Shown: positions 49,148 through 60,298 of the stretch, piece after piece
Numbering within the stretch: position 1 is the first letter of the stretch
How the letters are laid out: each line of letters starts with the position of its first letter
DNA from: Thozetella sp. PMI_491
Lineage: Eukaryota > Ascomycota > Sordariomycetes > Chaetosphaeriales > Chaetosphaeriaceae
Direction of reading: 5' to 3'
Length of the DNA stretch: 64,000 nucleotides
Assembly: GCA_021432635.1 (NCBI GenBank)
Contig: MU270084.1
Span: forward strand, 292,138 to 356,137
Program-made: the position numbers and the translations under genes
The notes under the pieces: model-generated
Told to the model about the DNA's origin: nothing
Database searches by the model: none
Seen by the model: only the letters and a program-made list of their open reading frames with translations

Positions 49148-50007
49148 GCGTGTGGAGGCGGAATGGACTGGAGGAGATGCTTTCTCGACCCTATGCCGTT
49201 GCCCGCCAACGTGTCGAGCCGGGGTGACCTAGGCCTAGGGGGTGCAGGTGTTTATTCTAGGGTCGCCTAGGGGTGCCATGGGCAGTAAGTGGGGCAAAGG
49301 CTGGTAGCTAGAAGGGACCAGGCGATATTCCCGTAAAGGAGATCCAGGGGTGGGTAAACACACAATCATCGTCATGCATCTAGAGACACCCAATGCTTTG
49401 ACAGATCTCGAGTTGGGCGAGTTTGCTTCCTTGCAACAGGGCACGTGAGTCCCTCGCCTCGTCTGGGTTTAAGCCTGCAGATGCAAGGCGATAAAGCTGC
49501 TCGGATGGCGATGTCGCGAGGTTAGAAGACGGGGTTCTGGAGGCGGACTTGGCGTCTCCAAACATTGTCCAGTTGCCAGGTACCCATCGACCTAGCTGTG
49601 GCAGCTCCCATAGCCAGCCTTGCCAGCCTTGCTAGGGAAGTCGGCATGCTTTACGGAGATCAGGTACGTAGACTCGAAACGTTGCTAGTGGCGAGGTTCG
49701 GGGGGTGGCGCAGAGGGGCAGCACCTATGGCACCTCTCGAACACGAAGCTATCAGGTAGGGCCCCACATTAATTTGTGGAGGGCGGGGTCCGCGCTCCCC
49801 TCAATGAGGGGCAATTTGGTCGTCTCAAAGTAGCTTCACCGCGTGTTGGCCGGCGGACCCCTCCTCCCCTTGCTCCCCTTGCTCCCCTTGTTTGACCGCC
49901 TCTTCCTCTCCTTCCTAGCTATACCACTACTAAGTACTACGTGCCCCGACACTATCTTTCACTGCCCTACGAGCTCGCCGGCGTAAACGGATCAGCCAAC
50001 CTTCACC
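49148..50007. other. Intergenic region with a short CTCCCCTTG repeat
   Basis: Promoter region of the GLTP gene. A 10-bp repeat of CTCCCCTTG type occurs about three times at 49864-49890, in a pyrimidine-rich stretch typical of a fungal leader. The small open frames here have no family character. Confidence 0.5.
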
Positions 50008-50860
50008 ATGGCCACCGCCTCGATTCCCCCTGGAGGAACTTTCCTCGAGACCTTCCGCCAGTCCTTCACCGACGTCCCCATTGATGCCGAGAAGGACAAT
50101 GCCATCTCCACCACCGAGTTCCTCGACGCTTCCGAGGCTCTGACCACCATGTTCGGTACGGATCCCTAGCCAGAGTTGAAGGAAGGGGGGAAAACGCAAT
50201 ACTGGGGCGATTGGAGCGAACTGGGCCTTCTAACTTGCTTCTCCAGACGTCCTCGGTTCCGTTGCCTTCTCCCCCGTCAAGAACGATATGCTCGGCAATG
50301 TCAAGGTCCGTCTGCGTTCTGGAACCCTGCCCTGCAGATCCATGCTTGTGCCAGACTTGGCTGACACTGCTGTTCAACCCTAGAAAATCCGTGACCGCCA
50401 GCTGGCTGCCCCCGGAGAGTCTGCCACCCTCCAGGAGCTCGTCCTGAACGAATTGAAGACCAAGTCCCACAAGGCTACCGAGGGCCTCTTGTGGCTCACA
50501 AGGTGGGAAGCTATGCTCGGATAACCCAGGAAGACCCGAGACGCTGACCATTCGTCTGACAACAGGGGTCTCGAGTTCACCTGCCTTGCCCTCAGCCAGA
50601 ATGTCGCTAAGCCGACCGAGGAGCTCGCCGACTCGTTCCGGAGCGCCTACGGCGCGACTCTCAAGCCTCACCACAGCTTCTTGATCAAGCCCGTCTTCAG
50701 CGCTGCCATGGGCGCCTGCCCCTACCGCAAGGACTTCTACGGCAAGCTGAGTTCGGACGAGGCCAAGCTGAACGCTGAGCTAACGACCTACCTGGCGGCC
50801 CTGGACAAGATCGTAGGAATCCTCAAGGGATTCCAGGAGCGCAAGGAGGCCAAGTGGTAA
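50008..50860 (+). CDS. het-c2: Glycolipid transfer protein, HET-C2-like
   Basis: Cytosolic protein that moves glycosphingolipids between membranes. In Podospora anserina the orthologous gene, het-c, is a heterokaryon-incompatibility locus. Exons 50008-50155, 50247-50305, 50384-50502 and 50566-50860 give 206 residues, the usual length. Sugar-binding residues of the GLTP fold are present: Asp63, Asn67 and Lys70 in the NDMLGNVKK segment, Trp106 in LLWLTRGLEF, and His144 or His145 in LKPHHSF. The C-terminal helix contains YRKDFYGKL. All junctions have GT/AG ends, although intron 2 has the weaker donor GTCCGT. Whether this copy acts in self/non-self recognition cannot be read from one sequence. 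Confidence 0.95.
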
Positions 50861-51577
50861 GGGATGAACTCGGTAACGAGAGGGTTGTAGCAACGGGTGG
50901 AACTGGTTTTCATGCTGCTTGCAAGCTGGATGGTCGGTCTGCCACTGGGGAGGGGCATTCAGGACAAAAGCACAGGTACGAAATGAGAGTTTCTCAGTAC
51001 CTTGACCTTCATGGATCTTTTTTATGACCTAGGATTTGTCGTTCTACATACACATGGTAGTAATGGCCACGAGGAATGAACCATTAGGTGATGCTATTGC
51101 ATGGTGATGACGATTGGCTGCTCTCCATGCTTGAGTGAACGCTTATTGCTCTGTATGGTTCCTGAATAAGAGGCACGTGGCCACCCTAACTTGCTTAAGA
51201 GACATACGCAGACGCCAAGGCTTCTCTAGTTCTAATCGCATCTCGAGCCGGCTTTGGCCTCTAAGCACCCTGTGGCTAGACCCAGGGTTTTTAGGGAAAA
51301 AAATAGCAAGGTAGAAGAAATGGTAGACTTCCACCAGGTACACCAGGGGACGTAGCAAGTGCTTGCTCACAAATCTGATGCAACCGGATCGGCGTTGGAA
51401 ATCTCGATGGGTTACTACTAGCAGACATTATTGGGTTTCTTAACCTAACCCCACTATCGTACATACGAGCTAAAGCCCTATAGGAGGATGTGACCCTTTT
51501 CCGTTGAGGCCATCGAATTGGCATCTCGCTGCCCTGCTCGTCCGACCTCCACAAGACCAGCACCAGGACGCGCTGCC
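50861..51577. other. Intergenic region, nothing recognisable
   Basis: This region lies between two plus-strand genes and is mildly AT-rich. An alternative upstream ATG for the next gene lies at 51518. No other feature was seen. Confidence 0.5.
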
Positions 51578-52335
51578 ATGACAGCCAAGGCCCCTCGGAT
51601 CCACCGAGCCGCCATCAGCGACGGCGTGCTCAAGGCGATCTATGCGTCCGACCAGGACATGTACCCCGCTCCCCTGACCTACCAGCGGCTTAAGAGCTGG
51701 GTAGATGCCTGCCCAGAGCTGTCTATTTGCTTTGAGGCCGAGGGAGGAGGCGGCCGGGTTCCCATCGGCGCCGTTATAGTTCTTCCGCTTGTACGATCCT
51801 GTTGGGAAGATCTGCTCGTGGGTAAGATCAAGGAAGTGGAAATCGACCCGTTGACCATGTTTGCCGGGGCCGACGAGACAGAGGTTGGATTACACCTCTT
51901 CCATATCGAACGGTTCGAGGCGTTCAAGTCCTCGGGCAGACTAGTACGGTTCGCGGAGTTCGCGATGGACGAGGCGCGGGATGTCGCCCTTGGCAAAGGA
52001 CATTGGAATGTGCTAGGGCACTCTGGTACGTCTACCTCCGTGACTGTTAGTGAGAGGGGCCTAATGGACTGACGTGGGCCTTCTGTTCAGCCCTCACTGC
52101 CACCGCGGCAGGCAGTGCAATGTGTAAGCGGATGGGCTTCCTCCCGACCGGATACGAGGAACTGTTTGTATCGTCTGCCGAGCCAGCAAAAGATGCCCCC
52201 AAGATCGAGATGGCTTGCATTTATCCTGTAGACGACGAACAGAAGAAGACTCGGATCCAGGAACAGGGCCGTGTTATAAATACATCTGAGATGGTGGTGA
52301 GAAGATCTAATAAAGCTTTCAGGGATGCGGATTAG
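51578..52335 (+). CDS. Divergent GNAT-like N-acetyltransferase
   Basis: Probable GNAT-fold protein of unknown substrate. Exons 51578-52025 and 52091-52335 give 230 residues; an in-frame ATG at 51518 would add 20 Arg/Pro-rich residues and is less likely. Strand-like segments GAVIVLPLV and VGLHLFHIERF, and a C-terminal GSAMCKRMGFLPTGYEELF block, match the order of a GNAT fold, the last being the typical helix plus 'GF' strand after the acetyl-CoA loop. The usual Q/RxxGxG/A acetyl-CoA signature is not evident; its place is taken by ALGKGHWNVLGHS across the exon junction. It may therefore bind a different ligand or be weakly active. The C-terminal 45 residues are charged. The family call is moderate. 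Confidence 0.68.
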
Positions 52336-53747
52336 GGCTGGTTCTCAAATAAGCCTGCGTGCTCAATTTACAGCTACAGAAGGCAAGTAGTATGCTCTGA
52401 TTTCTCACAACGACAACGGTTTACTCGGCTTACTGGATGCATCGATTCCTACATGCCTGGAGTTGTGCAGGGTACCCTGAGCCCAACGCTGAGCCTTTCT
52501 CGATGCTTTGCTTTACATCATGAGCCATCGTGATTCTGCATTCCACGAGGTGTGTACTGGGGTAGTGTATATTCTGAAAGATGGCGAGGCATAGTCGGAT
52601 ATATTTCCAGGAGGCCGTACATGTCACTCTGCCGGAGCTGTCCTGGTTTGAGTGCCGTAACTCACGGCCGCAGGGAAGAAACCCTAAGCGGCTTGGAGAA
52701 TTCGAATGCATGTATTGATGATTAATGGAGGCTATGCCCTAATAGGTTCAGGACTTCGACGGATGTCTATGGGCTAGATTTACGCTGGAGTTGCCACGAA
52801 CCGCGGTAGAGGCAACCCCTCGCCCGTCGATACCACCATCACGACTAGGAATAGCAGTACCTCTTGGCTCTCAGCATCCAAGGATGTCCTTTTGCATGCT
52901 TCCGAAAGCGGAGGGTTGGATAGCCGGCACACGGCACCCGAATGGGGGGCAGAGCACCGACATCCGGCTTCAGCGTCGGAACCCACCACCGGGGCAAGAA
53001 GGTGGTTTCATATCACATCCGCAGTCGCATGCAGATCGGAGAATGACACGGGCTTCGGTTTACTTTAAAGGGTAGTCGGGTGCTCCCCGATCGAAGATTG
53101 CGGCATCCCGCCGTCGCCGTGGTATTAATAGCGAAGGCCCGTGGAACTTCTCTCACTTCTATCACGCCTACCGGGCGACTACGGCGAACCCCGGCGGCTG
53201 GCGGGACCCGGAGGGCTGGAGAGGCACTGCTACTTGCTTTTAATGGGATCAGGTCCCGACGAAATCCGGCCAATGGGTCTCACAGGAACCCGGGGGAGTG
53301 ATTGCGTGCTGCCAATCTGGGGGTGGTGATGGGCAACAAGGAGCGATTGCGTGATCCGCTCCGCCCTTAACACCATCCTCCGGCACGGATAGTCGCAGGG
53401 ACAGGCGGCCAAAAGGTCATGACCGCTAAGGCGCATCGCTCCAATTTGCGCGAGTTGGCCATCTTATCAGATGGGCAGTGCCGATTGTCCGGGCATAAGA
53501 GGTCCCTGATGCCGGCTTCCGACGAATGGCCCCAGATCGCTGTGCTTCCTATTGGAGACTGGCTGGGTTAACGCCATCGCGGCCGCGATGTATGCCATCT
53601 TTGGACCCCGCATGGCGTACGGATGAATAAGCGGGGTCAGGTTCTTATAAGTAGCGACCATGAATGCTCGCGGCGCTCCGAAGGCGGGAGACGGAGGTTT
53701 GTCAAGTACTCTTCAGGTACATTCATCGACTTGTTGGAACAGCGACA
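52336..53747. other. Intergenic region, no gene seen
   Basis: This is 1.4 kb between two plus-strand genes. A TATA box candidate lies near its right end. No coding frame or RNA gene is supported. Confidence 0.5.
53646..53651 (+). promoter_or_regulatory. Candidate TATA box of the TauD-like gene
   Basis: TATAAG lies about 100 bases before the ATG at 53748. It is motif and position only. Confidence 0.35.
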
Positions 53748-54997
53748 ATGGCTCCTCCTCCTTTTGGAACCGAGACCCAGACCGTCGAGCTCCCGGTCCG
53801 GGAGATCAAGCTCACCACCACTGCTACGGTCGGTGACTACAAGGTGATTGGCGGGAACGACCTGGATAAGGAGGCCGAAGAGGGAAAGAAGGGTTTCGAG
53901 GCCGCCAAGGTAATGTCGTGATTGGTCCCCAGCAGATTCGGGTGCTGACCTGACCTAGTACCCTCACTATCTGCCAACATGGAACAAAGAGGAGAAGTAC
54001 CCTCCTCTCGAGCCCTTTGAGCACACCGAGCACGGCAAGGACGCCGACCCCACGTACCCGGACCTCCTCCCCGCTGGTGTGCAGACCGTCCACCTCACGC
54101 CGACGACCGGAAGCGAGGTCCGTGGAATCCAGCTCAGCAAACTCAGCAACGCCGGTAAGGACCAGCTCGCGCGCTTCGTCGCCGAGCGCAAGGTCGTTGC
54201 CTTCCGGGACCAGGACTTCAAGGACCAGTCCATCCAAGACGCCCTCGACTTTGGTGGCTACTTCGGTCGCCATCACATTCACCCCACCTCGGGCGCCCCG
54301 GCGGGTTACCCGGAGGTACACCTCGTACATCGTGGCGCCGGCGATAGCCGCATCAATGAGTTCTTCCAGACTCGCCTGAGCTCAGTGGCGTGGCACTCTG
54401 ACGTCTCGTACGAGGAGCAGCCCCCAGGAACCACTTTCCTGTATGTCTTCGACAAGCCTGAGACAGGTGGTGACACCCTCTTCGCCAACGCCGTCGAGGC
54501 CTACAACCGCCTCAGCCCCCTGTTCCAGGAGCGTCTCCACGGCCTCAAGGCCACCCACTCCGGCATCGAGCAGGCCAATGCTTCGATCGGGCGAGGCGGT
54601 ATCAAGAGGCGTGAGCCCGCTGTCCACGCTCACCCCATCGTCCGCACGCACCCCGTGACAGGCGAGAAGGCGCTCTACGTCAACCCCCAGTGTAAGAAAC
54701 TGCTGTGTCCCCGTCTATCCTCCGAGAATGTGTACTAACGCAGAAGTAGTCACCCGTGATATTGTTGGTCTCAAGAAGGAGGAGTCGGATGCAATTCTGA
54801 AGTTCCTTTATGACCATCTGGCCTACGGCGCGGACTTCCACGTGCGCGTGAAGTGGGAGGAGGGTACGGTCGTTGTGTGGGACAACCGTGTGACCCAGCA
54901 CTCGGCGCTATCCGACTGGAACACGGGTGCCCGTAGGCACCTGGCCCGCATCACTCCCCAGGCTGAGCACCCATTTGAGACGCCCTTCAAGGCCTGA
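53748..54997 (+). CDS. TauD/TfdA-family 2-oxoglutarate-dependent dioxygenase (sulfonate dioxygenase-like)
   Basis: Fe(II)/2-oxoglutarate dioxygenase, probably cytosolic, of the Jlp1/TauD group that releases sulfite from sulfonates such as taurine. Exons 53748-53909, 53959-54691 and 54750-54997 give 380 residues. The metal triad is visible: His200 and Asp202 in AWHSD, and His349 in VTQHSA; an Arg in HLARIT (about 365) would hold 2-oxoglutarate. The N-terminal extension (YPHYLPTWNKEEKYPP, then HGKDADP) is typical of fungal members. The core also has VVAFRDQDF and GGDTLFAN. The last intron uses the AAGTAG acceptor, which restores QFTRDIV across the junction. The gene ends 64 bases from the end of the convergent gene at 55062. 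Substrate assignment is inference; herbicide- and xanthine-type relatives exist. Confidence 0.92.
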
Positions 54998-55061
54998 GCT
55001 GTGTGGGCCATCAATGAGAAATGATGCATGTAAATAGTGAACCTCTGATACATTAGCGTAA

Positions 55062-56390
55062 TCATATGAACGGGATGTCGTCCACACTCCCGGTCCTAGG
55101 CGTGATGGTGCTTCGTTTCCGTTTCCGATCTCTCTCGTTTCGGCGTTTGGCGAAAAAATCGTCATCATCATGGTCGTCGTGACCGGCATCCTTTGTAAGG
55201 TCTATCGGCCTTCTGTCCGGCTCGACTGGCCGAGAAGCTGCCGCCACAGCAATAGTTTTCGGCTTGAAAGGCTCTGGTGGTGTTGGAGGGCGTGGTTTAG
55301 CGAAGACTTTTGTCGAGCTGAGCGCTAGAGGGAATGGGCTTGACGGTGGCTTCCCGCCTGGCGCCCACGTCGAACTTCGGAAGGGCTGGGTTACATCACG
55401 TTTGGTGGCACTGTGAGGGTTTCCACGCATTGCTAGCGATACCGAGGATGCGTCGAGATCGTCCTCGTCTTCCTCATCGGAATCGGTGGTGGAATCGTCC
55501 TGGACAGCGGATGCTCGCCTTTTAGTGGTTTGGTTGTATTTGCCGAGATCCAACGTGTGCCGTCTGGGGATCTCCAGACCTCGGCCGGTGGACTTGTCTA
55601 GCCCGGCCCGACCGCTACTCCCCGTTCGGCCCGCCGAGACAGCAGAGGCCAGGGCTTTGAGAGGCACCGACTTGCGTGGGCTGTCCATCAGCCCTTGGAG
55701 GGATGTTCCGGCCCAAGGCTCGTTGGGATCGGCGTCGAAGGGCTTGCCCAGAACCGCCTGGATGCCCTGCCGCTGGCTGGCCGCGATACCCAATGCCCTT
55801 TGACGCCTCCGGACAAGGTCAGTCATGTTGCCGGAGACAGGCCGGGAGATGTTCTTGATGGTGTCAGCATTCTGAGATTTTGCCAAAGTCTTCAGGCGCT
55901 GGTACTCGGCGGCATGAAGATGTCTTGTGAAATCGCCGGCTACCGAGATGAACTCATCCTCGACCATGCGGTATCTGTCGTCATGCTCGGCTCCATCAAT
56001 CATGAACCTAGGCGGGACGTTAGATAGTGATCCGGCGGGAGAGGGCCTCGGAATATGGCATCCAAACCGGATAGCTCGTAAACGCACTCTTCCTCAACTG
56101 GCTGGGGTGGCGGGGAGGTTGACGGCGATCGGTCTGGCTATCGGTTAACCCCACCCTCGACTTGTTTGGTAAAAGGCGATCTACTCACTCGCTCGGCCCC
56201 CAGTGCCTCGCCTCGCGCTTGCGGCGTCAGTCTGGAGAGAGCTGTCCTTGGGCACTGAGGGCATGCTGGTGCGTGCTCGTGGGCGGCCCGTTGGCGCAGG
56301 GGTGCGGCTTGGAGTTGAGCCGACGTTGGCAGCAGGACTCGATTTTTCGTCCGGCTTACTCTTCACCACCCAGGGTAGCTGTCGCGGCAT
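55062..56390 (-). CDS. Uncharacterised, probably nuclear protein with conserved FMIDG/MVEDEF block
   Basis: Function unknown. Exons 56390-56189, 56133-56088 and 56007-55062 give 397 residues. The 46-base middle exon is essential: it joins a Ser/Pro-rich segment (RSPSTSPPPQPVEEE) in frame to FMIDG. Donors are GTGAGT and GTGCGT, acceptors CAG and TAG, with CTAAC before the last. The start MPRQLPW at 56390 resembles N-termini I associate with a conserved but unnamed family in filamentous ascomycetes. After FMIDG comes MVEDEF and a helical AEYQRLK segment (about residues 80-125), then a Ser/Arg-rich disordered region, an acidic run, RRPIDLT (possible SUMO-interacting core) and a bipartite basic tail, RRNERDRKRKR. 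Nuclear location is inferred from the last. No enzymatic motif is seen. Confidence 0.75.
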
Positions 56391-57463
56391 GGCTGCGTTG
56401 TGTCCTGGTGACGCGCGATGTCGATTCTTGTGTCCGAGTTGCGTGTTCTAGTTGTCGGTCGAAATGTTTCCGCCTGCTTGCGTGGACGGAAAGCAGAATG
56501 ACGCAGTGAAGATCACGTCATCCGCGCAGGGGACAAGAGGCTGGCCCAGGCCATCGCGGTGCTCCCTGTCGCTGGTTCGTGGTGGGCAGGCCGGTACAGT
56601 CAAAAACTTTAACGTTCGGTTACGAGTAGCGAGCCAAAGCAGGGTAGGAAACCAATCTAAAGGTAAGCACCTTAGGTCTTGGGCGTAGCGAAGGAGTGTA
56701 GGTATGCAGAGCCCCTGCAGCGCATTGCAGTGCCTTATTTCTGAGTCAACCAGCAGCGTCTCTTATCTTAGTAGGGCCGATGGAGGGGCGAAAGGGCAAC
56801 CCCCGCGTTGGCCCTCGAATTCGGAAATCCCTAGTTTTCTGTACTCAACCTTTTCCTTTGCATAGGCTGGAGTCCGTTCCATGCACCTTGTGCCGGCCGA
56901 CCAAGACTCCGAGACGGGACCTGACAATTCACTACCGTCCAAGATCCGAATCGCCAGCAATAACTGGGATGCGGAATCCTCAAATACGGCTCGCAAGTGA
57001 CCAATGCAGATGGTGCTTTAGGCCGATGCCACCCGAATCTGGACAAGCTTGGACGCCCAAGCGCCGAGGCTTCTTCAGGCTTCCTAGCAACTTTCCCTGA
57101 GCCATGATGCCACCAACTCGGACCTGCCGCTTCGAGAAGGTCAGGTTGGTGCCGATAAACACCATGTTCGTAAGAACCTGCGAATGTAGACGCTGGTAGT
57201 CCAATTTTTCGCAACCCTCTTGAGGCTGAGCACCATACGCTCCGATGCAATGACGGCCGTGACTCACAGTGATAGTTAGCTGAGATGATGCACTTTACCA
57301 ACCTGGGATGCGGTAACTACCTCGTCTTACATATTTACATACACCGGTCCGCCCACCCTTCATCTTGGCAGGAAAAATTCCCCGCAAACATCTCCCCAGC
57401 CTCGTAGGCCTAGCTTGGATTTATACTTCACCTTCTTAGCTGCCCTCCACCGCGTCGGTCACC
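56391..57463. other. Divergent promoter region, no gene seen
   Basis: This 1.07 kb separates two genes pointing away from each other. No further coding or RNA feature was recognised. Confidence 0.5.
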
Positions 57464-58195
57464 ATGGCTGCCAAAGTCTATGTACGTCATGCCACCGAGG
57501 ACGAGCTGACGAAGCTCGCCGACATTGGCTCGCTCGCATTCAAGCATAACCCGCAAAGCGAACTCGTATTCCCGGAGCGGCTCCGTGTCAAGCCTGGGAA
57601 CCAGGATGAGATTGAGTTCCGTGTCGGCCGATGGAAGAAACTGCTCCCAGAGCCCACGTCGCATTTCCTGACCGCCGTCGAGGCCAAGCCTGATGGAACC
57701 GAAGAACTCATTGGCATGGCGCTCTGGACCTCTCCTCCTGAGCCTGGAAAGGAGCCTACGGAAGAGGAGAAGGAGAAGAAGAAGAAGGAGGCGTCTAATT
57801 TACCTCCATTCGTTGACCGAGAGGCCGTTACCAAGCTTCGCGAGAGCATGCAAAACTGGGAAACGAGCTTGCTCGGAGAAGAAGGTACTAAAAACTACTG
57901 GGGTAAGCGCAAGTTCTCAGACTCTCTGCTCTCGAAATGGAAGAACTGACGTTCTTGTGTAGTTCTGCAGGCCATTGCAGTGCATCCCGGTCACCAGCGG
58001 AAAGGAGCAGGCCGCATGTTGGTCCAATGGGGTATCGACGAGGCCACCAAGAACGGTCTGGACGTCTGGCTCATTGCTACCCCGGATGGACGAAAGCTCT
58101 ACACGTCGATGGACTTTGAATATATCGCCGAACGCGTGGAGTTGGGCGAGATACAGACGGCTATGAAGAAGAAGCTCCAGGCGGCTCAAGAGTGA
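57464..58195 (+). CDS. GNAT-family N-acetyltransferase
   Basis: Acetyl-CoA-dependent N-acetyltransferase of unknown substrate. Exons 57464-57902 and 57963-58195 give 223 residues. The acetyl-CoA motif is clear: HPGHQRKGAGRML with Q158xxG161xG163, followed by DVWLIATPDGRKLYTSMDFE, the typical strand and helix pair after it. An N-terminal VRHATEDELTKLADI segment is the usual first strand and helix. An inserted Lys/Glu-rich stretch (about 105-120) separates the halves; similar inserts occur in fungal relatives. Its Lys run comes from GAA/AAG codon repeats. It is a better GNAT than the protein at 51578; the two do not look like recent duplicates. Confidence 0.92.
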
Positions 58196-58569
58196 ACGGA
58201 GGTGACAGGACAAGACGACTGGGCTTGATTAAGCCGGCCACGGTATATAGTTGTACGGTGCAGGTGGACATGCACGAATAGATCATGTATTGAGCGGAAC
58301 ACATCATTTGGATATTGCCTATCTCGTCTCGGTCCTGCCGCTACATCGCGCGAACGATTTAGAATTGCGCTCTCTCTCTATTGTCGCAATTGGCCTTACC
58401 TAGATACCAGGCCTCTGCTGGGGCAGCATACTACGTTGGGAATGATTCAAAATTTGATTGACTATGGAGGAACTGGCTTGTCCAACACAGTTAGAGCACT
58501 TTGAGCGCTAGGCACATGCGGTATGCTCCTATTAACAACCAGTCCTTACATTCAAGACATGGGATGACC
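58196..58569. other. Convergent intergenic region
   Basis: About 370 bases between the 3' ends of the GNAT and permease genes. It is AT-richer than its neighbours and holds no visible gene. Confidence 0.55.
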
Positions 58570-60298
58570 CTAGAGAAACCAGCGAAACTCATCCATACTT
58601 GGCCCATCCCGCAGGTGTTGTGTCGGGACGTCTCTTGCATCAATCTTCACTCCCTGTCGCCGGTTCCTTCGTTTGTTATCAAACACCATGTAGGTGCCGA
58701 GGCATGCCGTAATGACAGCGCCTGTTGCCCCGAAGACGGCCGTGGTGATGAGAGCCGGGGCATATTTGGGCGCATCTTTCTGGAGAAAAATATTGCTCGA
58801 TACTAGGCCCATCACATTCGCAAGGGGAACGCCGACGGAGGTCAGAACTACACGGCGGCCCTCGTGCGCGACGTTGTTGTTGTACCAGGTCGAAAGGATG
58901 ACAGAGGGGGCCGAGGTGCCCCAGCACATCATGAACGTTGCGAAATAGGCAACCTGAATCTCCGAGTTCACATCGGTGATAGAAGCGTAGATGATGAACC
59001 CGATGAAGGTAAATGTGAAGCCCAGCACGATGAATGGGAACCGAAGGCGCGTGAGGTCTGAACTAAAGGCCAAGATGAGCAGCATGACTGCGCCGGTAAC
59101 GTTGGGCGCCACAGTATAGAGGTTGGTCTTCACGGTCGAATACCCAAGGCGGCCTACGATCTGGGGCAAGAAGAGGCTGACGGATTGCAGGGGAACTCCC
59201 AAGCAGATCTCAATGGCGATGAAGGCGTACGTCACGGGATATTTGAAGATCTTGAGGGAATCTTTTAGGTCGAAGGCTTCGCCTACGACTGACGATGAGT
59301 CGACCTGGATGCGATGGAAGGCAAGCTCCTTCTCCTTTTCGTTTAAGAACCGGGCCGTGGCGGCGCTCTGCGGCAGGTAGAAGAAGGCGAAGAACGAGAA
59401 CAGGACCGAGGCCGAGCCCTCAATGATGAAGAGGTAGCGCCAAGAGTACAGTTTGGAGTGTATCTGGAACACCCCAAATGCCAAGAGGCCCGAGAAGGCG
59501 TTGGCGATGTTGGACGCAGCGTAGAAGATGGCGAGCCTTCGAGCAAGCTCTCCGCGCCGGTAAAACGTGGTCAGGTAGTAGATGACCAGCGGAAAGAAGG
59601 CTGACTCGGCCATGCCGAGGAACCAGCGCAGCGCAAAAATGCCGCTGAAGTTCTGAGCTGCAGCGGCGAGAAGCGTCATGCTCCCAAACGTGAACATCAT
59701 AATCGGGAGGGCGCGTGCAGGGCCGTACTTCTTTCCCAGCATGGCGAACGGGGGCGCAAAGAGGACATATGGGACGAAGAAGATGGACACGATCTGGTTG
59801 TACTGGTCGCCGACGAAGCCAAGGTCTTGGGGTTTTCGTTAGGAACTCTCTTGATTTTTATTTTGATACATGTATGATAGATGTAAAGGAGTAGTGGCGA
59901 CACGAGACTCGCGCCCGCGATTGGAGGATGGAAGGGGGGGGAAAGAACTTACCATGGCCAAGCCCTCCGCTCTGTGCATTCCCCAGGTTTCCCTTATCGA
60001 GTGCATTGAACAGGTCTGGAGGTTTGTTAGACTCACTGAGCTGCATTGCGGCGAAAATGGAGCCAAAAACAGGCTTTCACTTACACATGACAGCCAGCAC
60101 TGGCAGCAGGCGGAAGTCGAACTTGCGGCATAGCGCGCGTTCGGCTGTGTGGTCTAGCACCCTCGCGGTCTCCCCCGCGACCCCGCTCTGGGCGCTCTCC
60201 ACCCGACTGAAGTCGTTGCTGGTATCTCCCAACGGCTTTTTAGCGTCCATTTCGGGCATTTCGGGCGCTTCGAGCTGATCCTTGTCGCTGCCACTCAT
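58570..60298 (-). CDS. MFS anion permease of the Dal5 (allantoate permease) family
   Basis: Plasma-membrane major facilitator; the Dal5 family carries organic anions such as allantoate, nicotinate-type acids and, in yeast Soa1, sulfonates and inorganic sulfur anions. Exons 60298-60085, 60015-59953 and 59825-58570 give 510 residues with about twelve helices. Family marks: the FDFRLLPVLAVMYLFNALDKGNLGN entry is split across exons 1 and 2 and spans about residues 58-84; helix 2 follows GFVGDQYNQIVS. RWFLGMAESAFFPLVIYYLTTFYRR lies at about 160-184, with its signature FYRR end, and SWRYLFIIEG comes before helix 6. The N-terminus is short and acidic (MSGSDKDQ). Introns have GTAAG donors and CCTAAC or similar branch sites. 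Substrate is unknown. Confidence 0.92.
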
